NCBI RefSeq assembly: GCF_024832785.1
Contig: NZ_CP116615.1
Coordinates: 3,968,001 to 4,032,000 of the forward strand
Source of the DNA: Fontisphaera persica
GTDB taxonomy: Bacteria; Verrucomicrobiota; Verrucomicrobiia; Limisphaerales; Fontisphaeraceae
Direction: 5' to 3'
DNA: 64,000 nucleotides
Part shown: positions 9,068-18,081 of the stretch, piece after piece
Position numbering within the stretch: the first letter of the stretch is position 1
Layout: each line of letters opens with the position of its first letter
Position numbers and translations under genes: made by a program
The notes under the pieces: generated by a model
What the model was told of the DNA's origin: nothing
Database searches by the model: none
What the model saw: only the letters and a program-made list of their open reading frames with translations

Positions 9068-10540
9068 TTACTGTGGGGGGCCGGTGGGGGCGGGGGCCGG
9101 CGCGGAGAGGCTGGCCGGGGCGCCGCGATTCACGCGATACTCGGGCACGGCTTGTTTGTGGGATTCGTCCAGGCCGCCGCGGAGGACGATGCGCACCGTG
9201 TCCAGCAGGATGAAGCAATCCAGAAACAGGCTCATGTGTTTCATGTAATACAGGTCATATTCGAGTTTGCGGCGGGCGTCTTCCACCGAGGCGCCATAGG
9301 GGTAGCGCACCTGGGCCCAGCCGGTGAGGCCGGGCTGAATCATCAACCGTTCCTTGTAGTAGGGCACCTGGCGGGCCAGCTCCTCAATGAATTCAGGCCG
9401 CTCGGGGCGTGGGCCGACGAAGGACATCTCGCCGCGCAGGACGTTGAGAAGCTGGGGGATTTCATCAATGCGGTAGCGGCGCAGGAAGCGGCCCACCGGC
9501 GTGACGCGGTCATCATTGGCGGCGGCCCAGCGCGGGCCGTCCGCCTCGGCATCCACGCGCATGGAGCGCAGCTTCAGCAGGGTGAAGGGGCGCCCAAAAC
9601 GGCCCGTCCGGACCTGGCGGTAAAAAATGGGGCCGGGCGAGGTCAGGCGCACGGCCAGCATGGCGAGCAGCAGCGGCAGGCCGAGGACGAGCAGGAGGGA
9701 CAGCGAAACCAGGATGTCAAAGCCGCGTTTGGCTTTTTTGATGTAAAGCAGGTGCGGGGCGGCGCTGGCACTGATGAGCCAGGCGGGCGACATCAGCTCC
9801 AGGGGCACCAGTTGATGGACTTCCTCGCACAAGGCCATGAGGGGCATCACCGTTTCGCCGGAGTAGCGCAGGCGGCAAAATTCCTGGCACAAAGCGGGGT
9901 GGTCCAGCGCGCGATTGGTGCACAGCACGCGGTCAATGCGGTGCTGTCGCACGAGGTCGGCGAGCTGGGCGGTGGTGCCCAGGGCCGCCACGCCGGCGCG
10001 CGGCGTGTAGCCCGGGGCGCACACCAGCCCCACCAATTCCAGGCGGCCCTGCCAGAAGCTGTCAAACCATTGGGTCTCCTTTTCGTCTTCGGCATCGGTG
10101 ACCACCAGGGCCACCCGCTCACGGTACGAGGCCAGTTGGCGCAAAATCAGGACGTGATGCAGCAGAATAAACAGGAAGGCAAAAATGGAGCTGTAAGCCA
10201 TCACGCCGCGGCCCACCCGCGAGGAATAATTCAAATAGAACATGGCCGTCATGAGCAGCACGGCCAGGCCGAGGTTGAGGAGGATGACCAGGGCGCGGGT
10301 GAAGAGACTTTGATGCTGGGTTTGGGGGGCGTAGAGGCCGAAAATGTAACTGGCCGAGGCAAACACCAGGGCGCCCCAAATCAGGCTCGGGTAGTAGGTC
10401 CATTGGGCGGTGTACACCAGGGTGCTGTCGCCCAAAAACCGCAGATAAATCCCGAGCATGAAGGCCAGAATGAACAGCACCATGTCCAGGGCAAAATGCC
10501 AGGACACATGCGCCAGCCGCTGTCGTGAACCGCCGTTCAT
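9068..10540 (-). CDS. Polyprenyl glycosylphosphotransferase (WbaP/EpsL-type, initiates exopolysaccharide assembly)
   Basis: A 490-residue protein if it starts at ATG 10540; a TTG at 10624 would add 28 unlikely residues. Four N-terminal membrane segments (about 15-150) are followed by a CoA-binding-like domain (about 160-290). The catalytic Bac_transf region then reads KRGFDILVSLSLLLVLGLPLL, FYRQVRTGRFGRPFTLLKLRSM, RRYRIDEIPQLLNVLRGEMSFVGPRPERPEF and PGLTGWAQVRYPYG. This enzyme places the first sugar-1-phosphate on undecaprenyl phosphate at the inner membrane. The following genes encode a methyltransferase and an MFS transporter. No polymerase, flippase or glycosyltransferases accompany it, so it may serve a locus elsewhere. 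The C-terminal 20 residues are Ala/Pro-rich. Confidence 0.92.
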   Translation of the reverse strand: MNGGSRQRLAHVSWHFALDMVLFILAFMLGIYLRFLGDSTLVYTAQWTYYPSLIWGALVFASASYIFGLYAPQTQHQSLFTRALVILLNLGLAVLLMTAMFYLNYSSRVGRGVMAYSSIFAFLFILLHHVLILRQLASYRERVALVVTDAEDEKETQWFDSFWQGRLELVGLVCAPGYTPRAGVAALGTTAQLADLVRQHRIDRVLCTNRALDHPALCQEFCRLRYSGETVMPLMALCEEVHQLVPLELMSPAWLISASAAPHLLYIKKAKRGFDILVSLSLLLVLGLPLLLAMLAVRLTSPGPIFYRQVRTGRFGRPFTLLKLRSMRVDAEADGPRWAAANDDRVTPVGRFLRRYRIDEIPQLLNVLRGEMSFVGPRPERPEFIEELARQVPYYKERLMIQPGLTGWAQVRYPYGASVEDARRKLEYDLYYMKHMSLFLDCFILLDTVRIVLRGGLDESHKQAVPEYRVNRGAPASLSAPAPAPTGPPQ

Positions 10541-10662
10541 GCTGTGCTGGGTGTGGTTGCCGGGACTCGCGACTGCGAGTAACGGGTCATGGGATGATAG
10601 TAGAGGATGGGCCGAAAAAGACAAGGATACATTAAGATTTTCCCCCTTGCGCCGGCTTCCGC

Positions 10663-10740
10663 CCGGAGAGGGAGGGGTGCTGGGGGTGGCGTTCCACCAA
10701 AATCCTCACCCTGCGCCTTTCTCCAAGGGAGAGAGGGGTG
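10663..10740. repeat. REP-like interspersed repeat (CTCACCCT...CTCTCCC family)
   Basis: The 240-bp gap between the sugar transferase start and the histidine kinase stop contains opposing blocks GGAGAGGGAGGGG and CCTCACCCTGCGCCTTTCTCC followed by GGGAGAGAGGGG. These are able to form a long hairpin. The same vocabulary recurs at 17780-17817 and, degraded, at 29041-29077. Such elements are common non-coding repeats in GC-rich bacteria. I see no gene in the gap. Confidence 0.55.
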
Positions 10741-10779
10741 GCGTGCTTTGGCTGCGGCCCGCGCAGGGGCGGGTGGCCG

Positions 10780-12870
<2,091 letters not shown>

Positions 12871-12924
12871 AACGGCGATTCTGCAGCGGGCTGCCGTGCC
12901 TCCCTGGCGGCGGCAACAGACAGC

Positions 12925-13410
12925 TTAGGTGGCGCCGCCCACCGGGGGAGTGGATGGCGGCAGCTCCACAATTTCAAACCAGTAGCGTCCCAGCACTTTC
13001 ATGACTTCCACCAGCCCCTCGAAGGTGACCGGCTTGGTGATGAACGAACTGACCCCCAAATCGTAACTGCGGAAAATGTCCTCTTCGGCCTTGGAGGTGG
13101 TCAGGACGACAATGGGAATCTGGCGCAGGTCAGCGTCGGCCTTGATTTCCGCCAGGGCCTCGCGCCCGTCTTTGCGGGGCATGTTCAAGTCCAGCAGAAT
13201 AAGGCCCGGGCGGGGGGCGGCCCCGGGGGCGGCATACGGTCCCTGCTGGCGGAGGTAGGCCATCAGCTCCTCGCCATTTTCCACGCAGCGCAAATCGTTG
13301 GCCAGGCGGCTTTCGGCCAGCGCTTCGCGGGTCAACAGGCGGTCGTCCGGGTCATCTTCTGCCAGCAAGATGACGATGGGTTCAGGATTAGCTTTCGTCG
13401 GTTCAACCAT
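12925..13410 (-). CDS. Single-domain response regulator (Rcp1/CheY-like)
   Basis: A 161-residue stand-alone receiver. The acidic pair is in LLAEDDPDDRLL, the phosphoacceptor is D74 in LILLDLNMPRKDG, the switch Thr is in VLTTSKAEEDI and the conserved Lys is in FITKPVTFEGL. The tail VMKVLGRYWFEIVELP is typical of the Rcp1 group that pairs with phytochrome-like or hybrid kinases. It has no output domain, so it must signal through protein contacts or pass phosphate on. It precedes the hybrid kinase on the same strand. A closely similar protein is encoded at 60375-60833 beside two other kinases. Confidence 0.92.
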   Translation of the reverse strand: MVEPTKANPEPIVILLAEDDPDDRLLTREALAESRLANDLRCVENGEELMAYLRQQGPYAAPGAAPRPGLILLDLNMPRKDGREALAEIKADADLRQIPIVVLTTSKAEEDIFRSYDLGVSSFITKPVTFEGLVEVMKVLGRYWFEIVELPPSTPPVGGAT

Positions 13411-13546
13411 TGGTGCGGCATCCTAATGCGGCAGCGTCGCAGGGCAAGAGAAAATCTCGGCGGGGGCTGTGGCACGCCGACGATGTCAGCACCATGGCTG
13501 ACCGGGGGCTGTTTCCCGGGGTTCAGGCCTGCCTGCCGCACCCTTG

Positions 13547-14047
13547 TCATTGAATGCGGCGGGCCAGCAGGAAACGCTCAAGGCTTTCGCGGGAGATGAG
13601 CGGCGTGCGGCAGGTGAGCGAGGCCTGGCCACTGGCCGGGCGCAAGGCGCCGGAGCGGAGATGCCGGAAGACCAGGTTGCGATCGCAATTCAGGAGGGCC
13701 TGCACTTCGCTGCCGCGCAGGAGGGGGCGATGATGGCCAATGATTCGCTCGACCACCTGCGCCGGTGTTGGCGAGGGGCTCAACAGCATTGCGGCGGCCC
13801 GGCAGCCCAGGTGGCGGCGCGCCCATTCGAGCGACTCAAACCAGATGCGGATTTCGCGGCGGCGGCGGCAGGGGCCGGCCGCGATGTCCCATGCCCATTC
13901 CAGGCGGCCGTCCTCAATCATGCGCAGGACATCATCCGGATGCCGCCGCAGCCAGGCGGTGGCCCCGCTGATGGTCCAGAGGGGGCGCACCGCACAGGCG
14001 GCGGACGGTGGGGCTGGCCGGGAGGTGGTGGCAGCGGCGGGTGTCAT
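13547..14047 (-). CDS. Small protein with MerR/excisionase-like helix-turn-helix, downstream of gam
   Basis: About 166 residues from ATG 14047; the frame is open further upstream but would overlap gam. The C-terminal 60 residues read LLRGSEVQALLNCDRNLVFRHLRSGALRP...ISRESLERFLLARRI, the layout of HTH_17/excisionase-type winged helices (a helix with EV-x-LL, then RHLRSG, then a final ISRESL helix). A central stretch, LRMIEDGRLEWAWDIAA...EIRIWFESLEWA, looks like a second, MerR- or Mor-like helical unit. It starts 4 nt after the gam stop and must be cotranscribed with it. It is the likely DNA-binding partner of a phage-derived early operon; the exact role is not known. Confidence 0.6.
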   Translation of the reverse strand: MTPAAATTSRPAPPSAACAVRPLWTISGATAWLRRHPDDVLRMIEDGRLEWAWDIAAGPCRRRREIRIWFESLEWARRHLGCRAAAMLLSPSPTPAQVVERIIGHHRPLLRGSEVQALLNCDRNLVFRHLRSGALRPASGQASLTCRTPLISRESLERFLLARRIQ

Positions 14048-14051
14048 GGCA

Positions 14052-14621
14052 TCAGGCGGCCAGGGACTCGCGCGCGGGGACCTGCGTGGCTTCCAGGCGC
14101 GGCTCAATGAAGAACAGCTCCTCCTGCTGCACACAAAGACCCACGGCGGCCAGGGCCGCCTCGCCCAGGGCCACGCGGTCCGCCAGCAGGCGGACTTTGT
14201 TAGGCTCTTCGCGCACGCGCAAATAAGCCTGCCATTGCGGCTGGTCCTTCAGGGTGGCCGTGACGCGCTCCCACGTCCAGCCCGCGCGCGGTTTGAGCGC
14301 CGGCGGCGAGGCGCGCCAGCCCAGCAGAGCCTGCGGCAGCTCCAGGCTGCGGCGCCCGCCAAAGGCCTCCGGATGCGATTCGGCCCAGGCGCGGACGGCG
14401 GCGGTTTTGGCGGCAATGTCCCCCCGCACCCGCTGGAGGGCCGGCTCCACCTGCTCGCGGGCCAGACGCAGCCGGGCGTCCAGTTCGGCGGTGAGGCGCA
14501 CTTCCTCGAGCTTGAGCGCGGCGACTTCGGCGGCCAGGGCCGCCAGGGCGCGGCGCGAGCGCGGGACGGCGTGGGCGGGAGGATTTTTGGGGGTGGAGTT
14601 TGAGCTTGTCATAGTTTGCAT
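14052..14621 (-). CDS. gam: Mu Gam-like host-nuclease inhibitor / DNA-end-binding protein
   Basis: A 189-residue protein (ATG 14621; ATG 14612 is an alternative). Its N-terminal half is a long coiled coil, LAALAAEVAALKLEEVRLTAELDARLRLAREQVEP. Its C-terminal half carries the Gam-like stretch AVRAWAESHPEAFGGRRSLELPQALLGWRASPPALKP, ending with LAAVGLCVQQEELFFIEP. Gam of phage Mu is a Ku-related dimer that coats double-strand DNA ends and blocks RecBCD-type nucleases. Homologues occur widely in bacterial chromosomes, often as relics of Mu-like elements. Here no transposase, head or tail gene is nearby. The gene is divergent from an XRE-type regulator and followed by an HTH gene, suggesting a reduced, possibly domesticated early region. 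Confidence 0.78.
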   Translation of the reverse strand: MQTMTSSNSTPKNPPAHAVPRSRRALAALAAEVAALKLEEVRLTAELDARLRLAREQVEPALQRVRGDIAAKTAAVRAWAESHPEAFGGRRSLELPQALLGWRASPPALKPRAGWTWERVTATLKDQPQWQAYLRVREEPNKVRLLADRVALGEAALAAVGLCVQQEELFFIEPRLEATQVPARESLAA

Positions 14622-14644
14622 AATTAAATAATTTACAGGGACGG

Positions 14645-14672
14645 GTTATAATTTATTTAATTGACAGGTCAA
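14645..14672 (-). promoter_or_regulatory. Promoter of the gam operon
   Basis: On the minus strand TTGACC (14667-14672) is followed after 16 bp by TATAAC (14645-14650), and the gam ATG lies 24 nt beyond the -10. No ribosome-binding site precedes the ATG. The -35 hexamer directly abuts the -35 of the opposite promoter, and together they form TTGACAGGTCAA, a nearly perfect palindrome. Confidence 0.5.
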
Positions 14673-14690
14673 GCCTGTTTTTAAATTATT
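14661..14690 (+). promoter_or_regulatory. Promoter of the XRE-type regulator gene
   Basis: TTGACA at 14661-14666 is consensus; after 17-18 bp the sequence AATTAT/ATTATT (14684-14690) can serve as -10. The regulator ATG at 14697 is only a few bases from the expected transcription start and has no Shine-Dalgarno sequence. The mRNA may therefore be leaderless, as is typical of phage repressors transcribed from a maintenance promoter. Confidence 0.4.
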
Positions 14691-14696
14691 TACAAC

Positions 14697-15071
14697 ATGA
14701 GTCCCGCAGCGCGTGAGTTCGTGGCCTGGATGCAACGGCTGGGCTGGAGCCAGTCCGAGACGGCCCGGCAGTTGCTGGTCACCCCCAGTCACATCAATCA
14801 GATTGTGCGCGGCAAGGCGGAGCCGAGCGCGGCGATGTTGCAGTTGCTGCGGTTGACGGCCTCCCGCCTGGGGGAGGGGGCCGAGGCGCTCGCGCCGGGG
14901 CGGGAAATGGATTTGGCGGACCAGTTCTGGCGGGAGCTGCGGCGGCAGCGGCTGGACCTCCTGCCGGCGGAGGAACAAAGGGAATTTCTGAAGGCGTGGG
15001 CGCGGGTGCTGGGCATCGAATGGCCGCGGCGGCGGACCAGGGAGGGGCAGCAGGACCAGGGCAGGCGATGA
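14697..15071 (+). CDS. XRE/Cro-CI-family transcriptional regulator, divergent from gam
   Basis: A 124-residue protein. Residues 6-55 form an HTH_3-type domain, FVAWMQRLGWSQSETARQLLVTPSHINQIVRGKAEPSAAMLQLLRL, with helix 2 SQSETARQLL and recognition helix PSHINQIVRG. The remaining part is helical and charged (DQFWRELRRQRLDLLPAEEQREFLKAWARVLG) with a basic tail, too short for a RecA-sensitive CI protease domain. Derepression by autocleavage is therefore unlikely. Its position opposite gam, with AT-rich repeated sites between, marks it as the cassette's repressor. Nothing else links it to the SGNH hydrolase gene downstream, which is on the opposite strand. Confidence 0.85.
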   Translation: MSPAAREFVAWMQRLGWSQSETARQLLVTPSHINQIVRGKAEPSAAMLQLLRLTASRLGEGAEALAPGREMDLADQFWRELRRQRLDLLPAEEQREFLKAWARVLGIEWPRRRTREGQQDQGRR

Positions 15072-15131
15072 GGCTTGGGCCGGGCCTGCGGCGGGCCCCA
15101 GCGTTCAGCGTTGGCTGAAGCAGGCCTTGAG

Positions 15132-16103
15132 TTAGGGTTGAGAGACGCCTGAATCAGGATGCGCCCGCACCACGCGCCAGGCGGTTTGTTGAATGGTCTG
15201 GGCCAGCTCGGGGGCGATGCGGCCGTAGGGCGCGGTGGGGAGGCCTTCCGGCGATTGTTTGAAGAGGGTGGCGAAATACGTGCAGGCCACCAGGTAGCTG
15301 CCCGGCTCGTTGAGGTGAATGCCGTCTTTGTAGAATTGGTAAATGCTGGTCCAGCCCGGCACCTTGCCGGCCTTCATTTGTTGATGCAAATCGGCCATGA
15401 CGTGGCCCACGGGCACCAGGCGCACGGGGCGTTTAAGTTCCGGCGTCAGGCGCCGCACTTCGCGCAGAAGGGTCTCGAAGTAGTCGCGCGTTTCATTGGT
15501 GGCGTCCCAGCCGCCGGTGTATTTGGCCTCCCAGCGGGTTAAAAAATCATCCACCTTGGACAAATCATTGCCGCTGCCGGGCTTGGTGGGGTCATAATCA
15601 TTTTTGTCAAAGGGGATGCTTTTGCCCTGGTGGGTGACGCGCGGCCAGCGGGCGTAGATATAGACCTGGACGTTGGGATTCTTCGCCGCGGCCATGCGCG
15701 CCCACTTCGCGATGAGGGCGGCATCGCCGGTGTCTTCGCCCTCCTTGTTTTTGCCGTGCAATTGGCGGTCAAAGGGCTGGAGAGAAATGGCGTCCCAGGC
15801 AAAATCGGAGAGGGCGGTTTGCCAGCCGCCGAAGGGCGGCTCGCGGAAACCATCGTTGGGATGGGTGTAGAGCCACTCGAGGGGCGCGCCGGGAATCATG
15901 TGGCGGCCCCAGGTGACGGTGATGCCGCGCGTGGCCGCCAGTTGGGCCAGTTGGGCATAGCGGATGGTATCGGTCACGCTATTGCCGATATAATAAACCC
16001 GCAGGTTTTTGGGCGTCTCAGCCGCGGGCAGCGACAGGGTCAAAATGATGGCGGACCACACCGCGGCACAGAGCCGGGTAAAAGAGGACTGGAGCATCAG
16101 CAT
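15132..16103 (-). CDS. Secreted SGNH/GDSL-type hydrolase-like protein
   Basis: Start chosen at ATG 16103 because the following residues form a signal peptide (MLMLQSSFTRLCAAVWSAIILTLSLPAAE); upstream GTG 16148 and ATG 16139 are in frame. The mature protein opens with LRVYYIGNSVTD, block I of SGNH esterases, where Gly-Asn-Ser replaces the usual Gly-Asp-Ser. It later has YKDGIHLNEPGSYLVACTYF, block V with the catalytic Asp and His (DGIHLN). Substrates of this group are often O-acetyl or other ester groups on polysaccharides. The gene lies 54 bp downstream of the WP-repeat protein and may share its transcript. Confidence 0.75.
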   Translation of the reverse strand: MLMLQSSFTRLCAAVWSAIILTLSLPAAETPKNLRVYYIGNSVTDTIRYAQLAQLAATRGITVTWGRHMIPGAPLEWLYTHPNDGFREPPFGGWQTALSDFAWDAISLQPFDRQLHGKNKEGEDTGDAALIAKWARMAAAKNPNVQVYIYARWPRVTHQGKSIPFDKNDYDPTKPGSGNDLSKVDDFLTRWEAKYTGGWDATNETRDYFETLLREVRRLTPELKRPVRLVPVGHVMADLHQQMKAGKVPGWTSIYQFYKDGIHLNEPGSYLVACTYFATLFKQSPEGLPTAPYGRIAPELAQTIQQTAWRVVRAHPDSGVSQP

Positions 16104-16157
16104 GTTGGTTGAAGGAGGGTTGGTTCCAGGTTGAAACATTGGATACACGGGAAAAAG

Positions 16158-17654
16158 CTAGCGTGCGGGCGAAGTGGCCGCGGCGGTGGTGTTGGTCGTG
16201 GCGCCGTGGCTTCTGGGTTTGCTTTTGAACTTGATTAAACCAAAAAAGAAGGAGGTTTTCTTTTCCTCCGGCGTGGCTTCCTGCCGGTAGAAATTCCAGA
16301 GAAACGACTGGGAGCTGGCGCGGGTGACGGCGTTGCTTTCGGCGCGCCACAGGCTCCAGACGGGGGAGTAATTGCGCTGGATGCTTTTGTTTTGCGGCAG
16401 GAAAGGCTCGAGCAGGGACAACACCTGCAAGCGCTCGCTGCCGTCCTGCTCCTTGCGATGGGTGAACAGCGGCCATAAGGAGGTGCGCCGCCGGTATTCT
16501 TGCGTGCTGGTGTTTTTCTCCACCGCATCCGAGTAAAGGAAATAGAAAATGCGCAGGCGCTCACGGTCGAGCGGCTCGGAGTGCACGCGCCGGTAACTGC
16601 GCAGCGGCCAGAGGACGGTTTCGCTTTCCAGGCTGGCAGTCTGGCCGTGGCTGTAAAGGGGCCAGACGCGGTTCATGGTTTTGCCTTCGCCGCGGGCAAA
16701 AGTGACGAACGGCCAGGGGGCGCTCCATTCGCGGTAGCCGCGCGCGCGGTCATCCGTGTAGGAGAAGCTGAAGGGCCAGAGGATGCCGGTGCTTTCGCGC
16801 TGCGGGCCGCGCTCGAAGCTGTAGAGGGGAATGAAGGCCTGGGCGTGGTGTTCATTGTCGGTGCCGATGCCGGTCACCTGGTCATGGAAGAAGGGCCAGA
16901 ATAAAAACCATTTTTCATGGCCCGGCACGGTCTCCAGCTCGTCAAAGCGGTTGGTGCGCTGATAGGGCTGGCGCACCTCATGCCCGACCAGCGGCCACAC
17001 CTGCCAGCCGCGCAGGCTCAATCCGCGCCGCACATGCCCAAACGGCAGGAGGTAGTTGTCCGTGACGATGTCCCGTTTGCGGGTTTGCACGTAGGCTGGA
17101 AAGAGGACCCAGCGCACTTCGTCCCGCATCAGACGGTGGTAGAGATGCCCATAGAATGGCATCACGCCCCAATAGCTGTTGGTGGGCTGGTCGGCGGACT
17201 GATAAAAAACCAGGGGAAACAGGGTAAATCGGCGGCGTTGCTCGTCCTCGCCGGTTTTGCCGCCCGCCCAGGAGAGGAGTTGAAAAAATTGCCAGCGCCA
17301 CTCCGAGCCAAAGCGGTCATAGGTCAGCACGGGGTAGAGGAAATCGTACTCCACGGCATCCACTTCAGGGTCGCTGTTGCGTTGATAGGAAAAGAGCGGG
17401 GGAAACGCCAGGAGTTGCGAGGTTTCCCATTCGCGGCGCAGGTACAGCGGGCCCAGGATTTCCCATTCCAGCCCGGAGTCCAGCGTCAGGCGGTGTTTAT
17501 CGTAGAGGAAACCGTGGTGGACGGCATTGGTCTCCGCGGCGTGGCAGGCGGGCGACAGCAAAACCGTCACGGCTGCGAAGAGCGCCAGTCCACACGCCCG
17601 CTGGCGGCGCCACGCGCCCTGAAGACTCGCGAACAATGTTTTTGGGATTGGCAT
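16158..17654 (-). CDS. Secreted protein of unknown family built from WP-aromatic repeats
   Basis: The ATG at 17654 opens a signal peptide ending near TVLLSPACHAAE, so the product is 498 residues; the open frame upstream runs through a REP-like repeat and is not coding. The mature chain is a chain of short repeats, each ending in a hydrophobic-Pro-aromatic core. Examples are LFPLVFY, VMPFYGH, LFPAYVQ, LLPFGHV, VWPLVGH, LFWPFFH, FIPLYSF, LWPFSFSY, PWPFVTF, VWPLYSH, LWPLRSY and LWPLFTH, separated by about 20-50 polar residues. The alternation of aromatic strands and charged turns suggests a beta-rich envelope or outer-membrane structure. I do not recognise a named family. The C-terminus is Ser/Thr/Ala-rich. 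Confidence 0.7.
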   Translation of the reverse strand: MPIPKTLFASLQGAWRRQRACGLALFAAVTVLLSPACHAAETNAVHHGFLYDKHRLTLDSGLEWEILGPLYLRREWETSQLLAFPPLFSYQRNSDPEVDAVEYDFLYPVLTYDRFGSEWRWQFFQLLSWAGGKTGEDEQRRRFTLFPLVFYQSADQPTNSYWGVMPFYGHLYHRLMRDEVRWVLFPAYVQTRKRDIVTDNYLLPFGHVRRGLSLRGWQVWPLVGHEVRQPYQRTNRFDELETVPGHEKWFLFWPFFHDQVTGIGTDNEHHAQAFIPLYSFERGPQRESTGILWPFSFSYTDDRARGYREWSAPWPFVTFARGEGKTMNRVWPLYSHGQTASLESETVLWPLRSYRRVHSEPLDRERLRIFYFLYSDAVEKNTSTQEYRRRTSLWPLFTHRKEQDGSERLQVLSLLEPFLPQNKSIQRNYSPVWSLWRAESNAVTRASSQSFLWNFYRQEATPEEKKTSFFFGLIKFKSKPRSHGATTNTTAAATSPAR

Positions 17655-17779
17655 GTCCCGGAGCCGATACTTTCCCAGCCGGCGCCTTACCGTCAAGCCA
17701 ATCAACCCACGGGCTGTGATGGCGTGGGCGGAAAAAGCCGGACCAGCTCTGGAGGATTTTTCCAGGGCTTGGATTTTTT

Positions 17780-17817
17780 CCCTCACCCCGGCCCTCTCCC
17801 AGAGGGAGAGGGGGGGC
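17780..17817. repeat. REP-like interspersed repeat
   Basis: The block CCCTCACCCCGGCCCTCTCCC followed immediately by GAGGGAGAGGGGGG can fold into a hairpin. It belongs to the same repeat family as 10663-10740. It sits in the roughly 430-bp divergent gap between the WP-repeat gene (minus) and the NfnA-type gene (plus). The adjacent stretch to about 17880 (AGCCCTCTTGCGGCGAGAGAGG) continues the theme. No gene is seen in the gap. Confidence 0.6.
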
Positions 17818-17995
17818 AGGGTGATGCGTTTAGCGAGGGCCGAGCGCCCCCAGCCCTCTTGCGGCGAGAGAGGAAGGCTTTTGTTGGTGGGACGCCGTGG
17901 AGAGCCCCCCTCCAAGGCATTGCTGCTGGCATTGGGTGGGTTTTGCCCTGGCGGGAGTTCTGCAAAAAACAGTGACATTTTAACAAATTAGGCAT

Positions 17996-18024
17996 TTGAC
18001 CACTTGGGCAACTTGTCGTTTAGT
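17996..18024 (+). promoter_or_regulatory. Possible promoter of the NfnAB-type operon
   Basis: TTGACC at 17996-18001, a 17-bp spacer, then TTTAGT at 18019-18024. The expected start site is about 50 nt upstream of the ATG at 18082. The region just before it (TTTTAACAAATTAGG) is AT-rich compared with the flanking repeat, which supports promoter function. The -10 match is moderate. Confidence 0.35.
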
Positions 18025-18081
18025 CTCCGTCTGTTTGGGGTGCCGTCCCGGAACCACAGGGGGCGCCCGGAGTTTGAGATT

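Larger units (their letters stand above)
14621..14696. promoter_or_regulatory. AT-rich divergent operator region with repeated TGTAAAT-type half-sites
   Basis: This 76-bp spacer is strikingly AT-rich against a GC-rich background. On the minus strand it contains TGTAAATAATTTAA (14682-14695), TGTCAATTAAATAA (14653-14666) and TGTAAATTATTTAA (14624-14637), that is three near-copies of TGT(A/C)AATWAWWTAA spaced 29 bp apart (start to start). The regularity suggests cooperative binding by the XRE-type protein encoded on the right, controlling both directions as a lambda- or Mu-style switch. Function is inferred from spacing and placement. Confidence 0.6.

Noticed and set aside
13547-15071. Complete Mu-like prophage
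   Set aside because: Only Gam, an HTH protein and a repressor are present; no transposase, portal, head or tail genes lie in the flanks seen.
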